Below, one piece after another: positions 16,720 through 22,205 of a DNA stretch of 22,205 bases (position 1 is its first letter; each line of letters begins with the position of its first letter). The position numbers and the translations under genes were made by a program. The stretch is from assembly GCA_964487155.1 (NCBI GenBank), contig CAZAQB010000049.1:1-22205 (forward strand), read 5' to 3'. Source of the stretch: CAZAQB01 sp964487155. Its GTDB lineage: Bacteria > Pseudomonadota > Gammaproteobacteria > Nitrococcales > Nitrococcaceae. The notes beneath the pieces were generated by a model. That model was given only the letters and a program-made list of their open reading frames with translations, was not told where the DNA came from and searched no databases.

Positions 16720-16898
16720 CTGCGGCAGCTTGCCATATACCCCCCTGAACGGTGGCAGCCCCCCCTGCGGTGCCCCGGCGGCTGCCAGAGCGCCCAGATA
16801 CGGCGCCTGCAGGAGCGCCCCGGTTGCGCCGCGTCGGCCGCCGCATGGCCCTCACCGAGGCCGGCGAGCTGGTCCAGCGTCATGGTAAAGCCGTTGAA
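16720..16898 (+). pseudogene. Decayed LysR-family DNA-binding domain fragment
   Basis: One frame gives LRQLAIY (16720-16740) and then SAQIRRLQER (16789-16818), matching the first and third helices of a LysR winged helix-turn-helix. A second frame gives RVGRRMALTEAGELVQRHGK from 16830, continuing AVE to 16898, which matches the next part of the same domain (typically ...LFERVGRRMxLTEAGE...). Joining them needs a frameshift and loss of roughly ten bases, plus a shorter deletion before the recognition helix. No effector domain follows. It is a broken remnant of a regulator, probably once read on the plus strand; it cannot produce a functional protein. Confidence 0.55.
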
Positions 16899-16909
16899 TC
16901 CAGGCCGGC

Positions 16910-17638
16910 TCAGCCGGCGGCCCGGCGCCGGCCGCGCTCCACCACCGGCTCCAGGTAGCCCAGGGCGCGCATCTCGGCCCCCAGGCGCGCCTGGAAAACC
17001 GCTTGCTGAGCGTCGCTGAGCTCACGACGATGACGCCCCCGGGAGCCGGCCTGCACGGTCCGGGCGCGGCGCAGCTTGTAGTCCCCGCCATGGAGCAGGC
17101 TGAAACGGGGAAAGGGGTAGAGCCGCTCGTAGGGCAGTTCAAGGTAACCGAGCAGATCCCGCAGCACCGGCTCGGGCCGGGAGACCAGCTGCTCGTAGCG
17201 CACCAGGTGCCAGCGCCCGGCTGCCTGCAGGTAGCACTGGTGGATCTGCCGCCAGCGCTCCAGCAGGCCGACATCCAGCCCCTCCTCCCAGGGGCCGGGC
17301 CGCTGGAACCAGTAGGCATAACCGGATTCCAGGCTTGACAGGTAGCTGTCGCGCGGATCCCGCGTGATCCAGACCCGGCGGTCGAAGTGGCGGCCCACAT
17401 CCGGCCAGCCGTAGCGGTATACCAGGTCCACCGGCTTGACGCAGATTTCGCCCCGGGGCCCGAGACCCGCCGCCAGCTGCGCCAGCGCCAGGCAGGACGA
17501 CAGGTCGCTGAAGGCGCGCAGCCGGGAGTGGCCTCCGAGAATGTGGGCGAGCAGCGTGCTGCCGCTGCGCATGGAATAGCCGATCAGCACTCGCACGGGC
17601 CGGGCCCAGGCAGGCGCGGTCGCAGCCGCTGACGGCAA
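16910..17638 (-). CDS. Sulfotransferase family protein
   Basis: This is a protein of up to 242 residues with a P-loop-like PAPS-binding fold. GYSMRSGSTLLAHIL (20-34) is the 5'-phosphosulfate loop, and VWITRDPRDSYLSSLES (88-104) is the 3'-phosphate-binding region. HLVRYEQLVSRPEPVLRDLLGYLELP (144-169) is also typical. It should move a sulfuryl group from PAPS to an unknown acceptor such as a glycan or small molecule. The C-terminus is arginine-rich. The longest frame starts at TTG 17638; GTG 17596 (14 residues later, closer to the P-loop) is also plausible, and neither has a clear ribosome site. It lies 45 bases downstream of the M23 peptidase on the same strand and could belong to that transcript. 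Confidence 0.8.
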   Translation of the reverse strand: MPSAAATAPAWARPVRVLIGYSMRSGSTLLAHILGGHSRLRAFSDLSSCLALAQLAAGLGPRGEICVKPVDLVYRYGWPDVGRHFDRRVWITRDPRDSYLSSLESGYAYWFQRPGPWEEGLDVGLLERWRQIHQCYLQAAGRWHLVRYEQLVSRPEPVLRDLLGYLELPYERLYPFPRFSLLHGGDYKLRRARTVQAGSRGRHRRELSDAQQAVFQARLGAEMRALGYLEPVVERGRRRAAG

Positions 17639-17683
17639 GGAGGCTAGCGGCCGCGGGTTACAGCACGGTTGCGACGCTTGGGC

Positions 17684-18526
17684 TCAGTCGCCTGCCTGCG
17701 CCGGGGCCTGCTCCATGGGCGGCACCAGAAGTGTGGGGTCGACCCGGGCATCGTGCCAGTTCATGCGCCAGTCCAGGTGGGCGCCGGTGACCCGGCCGCT
17801 GGCTCCCACCTCGGCGACCGTATCCCCGGCCAGGACCCGGTCGCCCTCTTCCACCAGGATGCGGTGCAGGTGCAGGAAGCTGGATGACAGGCCGTGACCG
17901 TGATCGATGACCAGGGTGCCCCCGGAGAAATACATGTCCGGATGTGCCATGGTCACCACGCCGTCGGCGGGAGCCCGCACCGGCGTGCCCACGGCAGCGG
18001 CGATATCCACCCCGAAATGGGGCCGGCGCGGCTCGCCGTTGAGGATGCGCTGGCTGCCATAGACCCCGGTGATGGGCCCCAGCACCGGCCAGATCCAGCC
18101 GCTCTCGAAGTCCGCCTGGTCGCGGCGCTGCGCTCGGGCCCGGCGCACAGCCCGGGCCTCCTCGCGGATGCGCTCCAGCACCTCGGGCGGCGGGGTCACC
18201 TTGCTGGGCGGCAGCCCGTCGATACGCTGGACCTGGTAATCCCGCGGGGCGATGGACAGCCGGCGCATAAGGGTCTTGCCGCCGGGCAGTTCCAGGCGCA
18301 GCCGGGCCTCGCCGCTCGCGTCCCGGCCGAAACCGAACAGGAACCGACCCTGGGGACTCACCGGCAACGGCTGGCCCCCGAGCCAGACCTGGGCGCCGGG
18401 CACCGTCTGGCCCCGCACCAGGGTGCCCTGGGCGGGTTTGTCCTGCAGTTCCAGGAGCGCCGGGCTGGCCGGCACGGCGCCGGCCGTGAACAGCGTCAGG
18501 GCAATGACGAGCAAGCGCAGAATCAT
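17684..18526 (-). CDS. M23 family (LytM/lysostaphin-type) peptidase, zinc-operon associated
   Basis: This 280-residue exported protein has a signal peptide (1-20, VPA-SPA) and, after an N-terminal beta domain (25-95) and a charged linker helix (113-138), a LytM domain (145-270). Zinc-site residues are H170-x3-D174 in HFGVD, the FLHLH segment (His219, His221) and GAHLDW (250-253). In most M23 enzymes the last motif is HxH; here it is H250-L-D252, so Asp would replace one zinc ligand. It should cut peptidoglycan cross-links in the periplasm. It lies 21 bases after znuB, so expression with zinc import is likely. The ATG at 18526 starts the signal peptide; the ribosome site is weak. Confidence 0.85.
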   Translation of the reverse strand: MILRLLVIALTLFTAGAVPASPALLELQDKPAQGTLVRGQTVPGAQVWLGGQPLPVSPQGRFLFGFGRDASGEARLRLELPGGKTLMRRLSIAPRDYQVQRIDGLPPSKVTPPPEVLERIREEARAVRRARAQRRDQADFESGWIWPVLGPITGVYGSQRILNGEPRRPHFGVDIAAAVGTPVRAPADGVVTMAHPDMYFSGGTLVIDHGHGLSSSFLHLHRILVEEGDRVLAGDTVAEVGASGRVTGAHLDWRMNWHDARVDPTLLVPPMEQAPAQAGD

Positions 18527-18547
18527 GGTGCAGTATCCGGATTCGGG

Positions 18548-19366
18548 CTATGGCCTGCGGCCCCCCTTGAGCAGCATGGACCCAAGATACAGGCCCGCCG
18601 TCAGCAGCACCATAATCGCACCGGCAGGCAGGTCGGCAGCGTAGGCCAGGGCCAGCCCGGCGCTGGTCGCCGCCGCCCCGATCAGGCCCGCCAGCGCCAT
18701 CATAGCCGGAAACGAGCGCACCCAGTGCCCGGCGGCCGCGGCGGGCAGGGTGAGCAGGGCGATTACCAGGATCAGGCCCACCACCTGCACCATGAGCACC
18801 ACCGCCAGGGCGACCATGCACAGCAGCAGCAGATAGAGGGCCGTCACCGGCACGCCCCGCAAGCGGGCGAACTCCTCGTCGAAGCACAGCGCCAGCAACT
18901 GCCGGTGGAGCAGCACCACCAGGGCCGCCAGAGCCAGATCGAGCCCTGCCATCCAGCCCAGCTCCGCCGGACTCACCAGCAGGATATTGCCGAACAGGTA
19001 CCCCAGCAGATCCACGTTGTAGCCAGGTGAACGGGCGATGAACACAATGCCCGTGGCCATGCCGGCGGACCACAGGGCACTGATGAGCAGGTCCTCCTGG
19101 GCGCTCCAGCGGCGGCTTGCCCAGCCGATGCCCAGCGCCGCCAGCAGCGCCCCCACCACGGCGCCCCCTTGGGGCGAGAGGCCGTAGTAGTAGGCCACGC
19201 CCATGCCGCCCAGGACCGAGTGGGCGATGCCGCCGGCCAGGTAACCGATGCGCCGCACCACCACATAGGGGCCCATCAGCCCGGAGGCCAGGCTGGCCAG
19301 CAGTCCTGCCGCCAGCGCCTGGCGCAGGAAGGGCTGCTGCCCCAGCGCGTCAAAAAACTCCAGCAT
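18548..19366 (-). CDS. znuB: Zinc ABC transporter permease ZnuB
   Basis: This 272-residue inner-membrane permease has about eight predicted helices and the family features FLRQALAAGLLASLASGLMGPYVVVRRIGYLAGGIAHSVLGGMG (roughly 12-55), the cytoplasmic coupling segment with FARLRGVP and the C-terminal MVQVVGLILVIALLTLPAAAA helix. It forms the membrane channel of the ZnuABC importer. It starts at ATG 19366, eight bases after the znuC stop. The upstream extension of the open frame overlaps znuC and is not coding. Direct operon neighbours znuC and znuA support zinc over manganese as the substrate. Confidence 0.92.
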   Translation of the reverse strand: MLEFFDALGQQPFLRQALAAGLLASLASGLMGPYVVVRRIGYLAGGIAHSVLGGMGVAYYYGLSPQGGAVVGALLAALGIGWASRRWSAQEDLLISALWSAGMATGIVFIARSPGYNVDLLGYLFGNILLVSPAELGWMAGLDLALAALVVLLHRQLLALCFDEEFARLRGVPVTALYLLLLCMVALAVVLMVQVVGLILVIALLTLPAAAAGHWVRSFPAMMALAGLIGAAATSAGLALAYAADLPAGAIMVLLTAGLYLGSMLLKGGRRP

Positions 19367-19374
19367 GCCGCGCT

Positions 19375-20112
19375 TCAGCCCTGCAGCCGGTGTTCGACCA
19401 CCCGTACACCATGGCCGTACAGGGCAGCGATGGCCTCGCCGGTGACGGCTTCGGTGGGGTGGCAGACCAGGGTGCGGTTGAGGCATGCCACACGGCGAAC
19501 CTGGCCGGAGATGAAACCCAGGTCGTGGGACACCACCAGGATGGTCATGCGCCGATTGAGGTCCGCCAGCAGGGCGAACAGGTTGCGCTCCACGCCAGGG
19601 TCAATGTTGGCCGTGGGCTCGTCCAGCAGCAGCACCTCCGGCTCGGCCGCCAGGGCCCGGGCAATCAGCGCCCGCTGCAGCTCGCCGCCGGAGAGGGCGC
19701 CCACCGGCCGCCGCGCCAGGTGGGGAATTTCGGTCTCTTCCAGGCAGCGCCAGGCGACTTCCCGATCCGCCGCCGAGAACCCCAGCCGCAGGCCGCCTCT
19801 CCCCAGACGCCCGGTCAAAACCACGTCGCGCACGGCGATCGGGAAGTCCCGGGTAAAGGCGGCGTACTGGGGAACGTAGCCCGCCCGGCGGCGGGAGACC
19901 TGCGGTGGCTCCCCCAGCAGCCGGACCGCTCCGCAGCGCGCCGGAAGCAGCCCCAGAATCACCTTCAGCAGGGTGCTCTTGCCGCCGCCGTTGGGACCAA
20001 TGATCCCCAGGAACTCTCCAGGGGGCACCTGCAGGCTGACATCCTCGATCACGTCGGCGGCGCCGTAACCGGCGCTCACGCCACGCAGATCCACCGCCCA
20101 GGGGCCGCTCAA
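19375..20112 (-). CDS. znuC: Zinc ABC transporter ATPase ZnuC
   Basis: This 245-residue cytosolic ATPase powers ZnuB. The Walker A motif is GPNGGGKS (39-46), the Q-loop Gln is 82 in YVPQ, the ABC signature is LSGGELQRALIA (140-151), Walker B is LLLDEP (161-166), and the switch His is 196 in VVSHD. The C-terminal LNRTLVCHPTEAVTGEAIAALYG is typical of ZnuC. The start is TTG 20112, supported by a GGAGG four bases upstream, and it overlaps the znuA stop as TTGA, implying translational coupling. GTG 20094 is the only near alternative. Confidence 0.93.
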   Translation of the reverse strand: MSGPWAVDLRGVSAGYGAADVIEDVSLQVPPGEFLGIIGPNGGGKSTLLKVILGLLPARCGAVRLLGEPPQVSRRRAGYVPQYAAFTRDFPIAVRDVVLTGRLGRGGLRLGFSAADREVAWRCLEETEIPHLARRPVGALSGGELQRALIARALAAEPEVLLLDEPTANIDPGVERNLFALLADLNRRMTILVVSHDLGFISGQVRRVACLNRTLVCHPTEAVTGEAIAALYGHGVRVVEHRLQG

Positions 20113-20993
20113 AGGGCCTCCGCCATCACCGCCGCGGCCCGCCGAAGGGTTTCGAAATAGGCCGGAGACAGGGGATCCAGCACCTCCACGCGGCCGCCAA
20201 TGGCTTCGGCGACCGCCCGGGCGTCCCCCTCGCCGAATTCCCGCTGCACCACCACCAGCCGGGCACCGGCCGCCCGCGCCTGGCGGATCACCGCGGCCAG
20301 TCCCGCCGGGCCGGGCGACCGGCCCCGGCGCTCGATGGCGACCTGGTGCAGGCCATAGTCGTCGGCAAGGTAGCCCCAGGCGGGGTGGAACACCAGAAAC
20401 GAGCGGCCCTTGACGTCGGCGAGGCGCTCGCGCAGATCCCGATCCAAGGCCTCCAGTTCCGCGACCAGTCGGGCGTGGCGCGCCCGGTAATGTTCGGCGG
20501 CGTTCGGATCCAGCCGCACCAGCGTGTCGCGAATCGTATCCGCCATGGTCTGGGCCCGGCGCGGGCTGGTCCAGAGGTGGGGATCCGGCGCCGGCGCCTC
20601 GTGACCCTGCTCGTCGCGGTGCTCATGGTCGTGGTCGTGGTCGTGCTCCGGGAGTTCCAGGAGATCCACACCGTCGCGCAGATCCACAACTTCCATCTCT
20701 GGCATCAGCCGCCGCAATCGCGGCAGCCAGGTGCTCTCGAAGGGCACGCCGACCCGGAAATAGACGCGGCTGCCGGAGAGCTCCGCCAGCTGTCTCGGGC
20801 TGGGATCGTAGGTCGCGGGGCTGGCACCGCGACCCACCAGCACCCGCACCGTGACCCGGTCCCCGCCGATGCGCTCCACCAGGGTTTTCTGGGGCAGCAC
20901 GCTGACCGCCACCGGCAGCTCTGCCTGGGCCGCGCTGAAGCCCAGGGCCATTACCGCAACGGCGCACCAGAGCAACCATCGCCTGCAGCCCAT
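20109..20993 (-). CDS. znuA: Zinc ABC transporter substrate-binding protein ZnuA-like
   Basis: This 294-residue periplasmic protein has a signal peptide (1-24, cleaved at AQA-ELP) and the metal-binding cluster A-I fold. A His-rich loop at 117-131 (HDHDHDHEHRDEQGH) is typical of ZnuA. The usual first metal His, expected in a SPHTYEP-like motif, is Ala60 in SPATYDP. His139 (DPHLW), His203 (FHPAWGYL) and Asp273 (LDPLS) remain, so the site would have three ligands plus whatever the loop supplies. The ATG at 20993 was chosen with GGAG five bases upstream; an adjacent GTG at 20996 is too close to the ribosome site. The stop overlaps the TTG of znuC. It lies 79 bases after zur. Confidence 0.87.
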   Translation of the reverse strand: MGCRRWLLWCAVAVMALGFSAAQAELPVAVSVLPQKTLVERIGGDRVTVRVLVGRGASPATYDPSPRQLAELSGSRVYFRVGVPFESTWLPRLRRLMPEMEVVDLRDGVDLLELPEHDHDHDHEHRDEQGHEAPAPDPHLWTSPRRAQTMADTIRDTLVRLDPNAAEHYRARHARLVAELEALDRDLRERLADVKGRSFLVFHPAWGYLADDYGLHQVAIERRGRSPGPAGLAAVIRQARAAGARLVVVQREFGEGDARAVAEAIGGRVEVLDPLSPAYFETLRRAAAVMAEAL

Positions 20994-21018
20994 CACAACT
21001 CCTCAGTCAGGGGTGAAG

Positions 21019-21033
21019 TGCAACGTTATTACA
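21019..21033 (-). promoter_or_regulatory. Candidate Zur box upstream of znuA
   Basis: On the znuA strand this reads TGTAATAACGTTGCA, an imperfect inverted repeat with arms TGTAA and TTGCA, in the only A/T-rich patch of the 79-base zur-znuA gap. It matches the general TG-A/T-rich-CA form of gammaproteobacterial Zur sites but diverges from the E. coli consensus. A -10-like TATGTA overlaps its left end. Regulation of znuA by the adjacent zur product is inferred. Confidence 0.35.
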
Positions 21034-21072
21034 TAGCCTCCGCGTCGGGAAGCCAGCGATTGGCCCGTGTCT

Positions 21073-21585
21073 TCAGTCAAGACCCCTGCAGTCGTCGCAC
21101 AGGCCCTGCAGCTCCACCACCTGGGCCGTGATCGTGAAGCCGGCCTCACGGGCGCTGCGCTGCAGGGCTTCGGTGACCGCCGGGTCGGTCAGTTCGGCCA
21201 CCCGCTGGCAACGGGCGCAGATGAGGAACTGGCCGACGTGGCTGCGTCCGGGCGAAGTGCAGCCCACGAAGGCATTGCACGACTCCAGCCGGTGCACGAG
21301 ACCGGCTTCCAGCAGGAAGTCCAGGGCTCGGTAGACGGTGGGTGGCGCCGCCTGGGAGCGTTCCCTCTGAAGCGCGTCCAGCAGCTGGTACGCCTTGGTG
21401 GGCTCGTGGTTGGACCAGACCAGTTCCAGCACCCTGCGGCGCAGCGCGGTAAGCCGAACGCCCTGCTCCCGGCACAGCACCTCGGCGGTCTGCAGCGCCT
21501 GGGCAACGCAGGCGCCGTGGTCGTGACGCGGGGCGGGGAAGGAAGCCAACTTCGGCTCGCGGTCACGCTCCGGGGGCCGGCTCAA
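21073..21585 (-). CDS. zur: Zinc uptake regulator Zur (Fur family)
   Basis: This Fur-family repressor of 170 residues is closest in style to E. coli Zur. Shared segments are LCREQGVRLTALRRRVLELVW (38-58), PPTVYRALDFLLEAGLVHRLES (81-102, the DNA-binding helix and wing) and structural zinc motifs CARC (123-126) and CDDC (163-166). An extra His/Cys motif HDHGAC lies at 21-26. It should repress zinc-import genes when zinc is plentiful. The only available start that keeps the N-terminus is TTG 21585, which overlaps the hinT stop as TTGA; no good ribosome site is visible, so coupling to hinT is likely. Confidence 0.87.
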   Translation of the reverse strand: MSRPPERDREPKLASFPAPRHDHGACVAQALQTAEVLCREQGVRLTALRRRVLELVWSNHEPTKAYQLLDALQRERSQAAPPTVYRALDFLLEAGLVHRLESCNAFVGCTSPGRSHVGQFLICARCQRVAELTDPAVTEALQRSAREAGFTITAQVVELQGLCDDCRGLD

Positions 21586-21926
21586 CGGGCCAGCATGGGG
21601 CCCAGCGGGCGGCCCCCCAGCAGATGCATGTGAAGGTGAAAGACTTCCTGACCGCCGTGGCGGTTGCAGTTCACCAGCAGCCGGTAACCGTCATCGGCGA
21701 TGCCCTCCCGGCGCGCCAGATCCCGGGCCACCACGAACATGTGGCCCACCAGGGCCTCGTCCGCCTGTTCGATGTCGTTGACCGTGGGAATGGGCTTGTT
21801 GGGCACGATCAGGATGTGGGTGGGCGCCTTTGGGCTGATGTCCCGGAAAGCGGTGACGCGGTCGTCCTGATGGACGATGTCCGCCTGGATCTCACCTTGA
21901 ATGATCTGCTCGAAGATGGTGCTCAT
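21582..21926 (-). CDS. hinT: HIT-family nucleotide hydrolase, HinT-like
   Basis: This 114-residue cytosolic protein has the histidine-triad motif HLHMH (97-101, His97, His99, His101) followed by LLGGRPLG, as in bacterial HinT purine nucleoside phosphoramidases. The N-terminal TIFEQIIQGEI(x)ADIVHQDD block (3-22) is also typical. GGAGGGG seven bases upstream of the ATG at 21926 sets the start; the open frame beyond it lacks family sequence. It is the first gene of the minus-strand zinc cluster and overlaps zur. HinT is generally stand-alone, so linkage to zinc genes may be by transcription only; HIT proteins can bind zinc, but a role here is not shown. Confidence 0.92.
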   Translation of the reverse strand: MSTIFEQIIQGEIQADIVHQDDRVTAFRDISPKAPTHILIVPNKPIPTVNDIEQADEALVGHMFVVARDLARREGIADDGYRLLVNCNRHGGQEVFHLHMHLLGGRPLGPMLAR

Positions 21927-22077
21927 GGGACGGCCCCTCCGGTTCGACTCGATGCCCGCGCCCCGGCGGCGGCCCGCCGCCGCAGCCCAAGCGAGGCTTA
22001 ACATGGCCCCCGGGCCCGCTGCAAGGCGCACGCTGGGTGGCTAGCTGAGAGCAATTTGTGGGTATTGGGCAGTGCTA

Positions 22078-22205
22078 GCAGCCTGTCGGGCTTAGCCCGA
22101 AGATTTCACGAATTTGCACCGATCTCGCTTGTCTCTTGGTCCCACAAGGGATCTTTTCTCAGTCGGCCGTACTCACCGATACGCCGCTCCTTCGAAAAGT
22201 CTCTT
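22078..22205. other. Right-edge A/T-richer segment with a shared repeat motif
   Basis: This stretch is visibly less GC-rich than the genes. A perfect palindrome TCGGGC-TTA-GCCCGA lies at 22086-22100. The 22 bases from 22078 match those from 7246 at about 19 positions. On the minus strand, codons from 22204 down to the stop at 22106 form an open run of 32 residues ending in GANS, which could be the C-terminus of a gene starting outside the window. It may be the edge of an insertion sequence, but no transposase motif can be read. Confidence 0.3.

Noticed and set aside
17658..19073. A 471-codon minus-strand frame overlapping znuB and the M23 gene
   Set aside because: It reads the same strand in a different frame from two motif-bearing genes, with low-complexity Gly/Arg/Pro content.
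20628..20660. Short tandem repeats near 20630 as a possible microsatellite or CRISPR-like array
   Set aside because: They simply encode the alternating His/Asp metal loop of ZnuA and are in frame within the gene.

Overview
The window is GC-rich, densely packed chromosomal DNA. It is most likely from a gammaproteobacterium of the Chromatiales/Ectothiorhodospiraceae type, possibly a halophile or alkaliphile. This assignment is inferred from gene content (a Zur/ZnuABC set most like the gammaproteobacterial one, UPF0149, DUF423, PagL-type lipid A deacylase, two phasins, a NaChBac-type sodium channel, a siroheme nitrite/sulfite reductase) and from base composition. No rRNA, tRNA, CRISPR array or intact mobile element was seen.

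Layout. Positions 1-1530 hold an inverted heptamer repeat and two minus-strand genes, a LEA14-like lipoprotein and a short-chain dehydrogenase. Positions 1684-4522 are a plus-strand run of thiI, a DUF502 membrane protein and a membrane-anchored TlpA-like thiol-disulfide protein. Two minus-strand genes follow, UPF0149 and DUF423. A divergent aminotransferase comes next, with a perfect palindrome over its -35 box. After a hairpin-rich 341-bp gap come the siroheme nitrite/sulfite reductase and a tightly linked gene of unknown function.

Positions 10430-11567 carry two phasin genes, each a complete transcription unit with its own promoter and terminator. The two promoters share one architecture: TTGCAT, a 17-bp spacer, TATTGT, and two TGCANYGCA elements exactly 27 bp apart. 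This is probably a polyhydroxyalkanoate-responsive (PhaR-like) regulon. A MaoC/PhaJ-type enoyl-CoA hydratase further on could feed the same pathway.

Positions 11838-14897 hold a TraT-like lipoprotein, a degenerate EAL-HDOD signalling protein and a PagL-like lipid A deacylase. A hairpin-rich convergent junction follows, then the hydratase and the sodium channel on the minus strand. Between the channel and a sulfotransferase lies what looks like a decayed LysR-family DNA-binding domain on the plus strand.

Positions 17684-21926 are a minus-strand zinc-homeostasis cluster read as hinT, zur, znuA, znuC, znuB and an M23 peptidase, with two TTGA stop/start overlaps. ZnuA lacks the usual first zinc-ligand histidine, and the M23 enzyme has HxD in place of the usual HxH. 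The last ~150 bases are more A/T-rich and share a diverged ~22-bp motif with the gap upstream of the reductase, which suggests a repeat or the edge of a mobile element.

No wholly new multi-gene system is evident. The strongest leads are the twin phasin operators, the reductase with its uncharacterised partner, and the peptidase inside the zinc operon.
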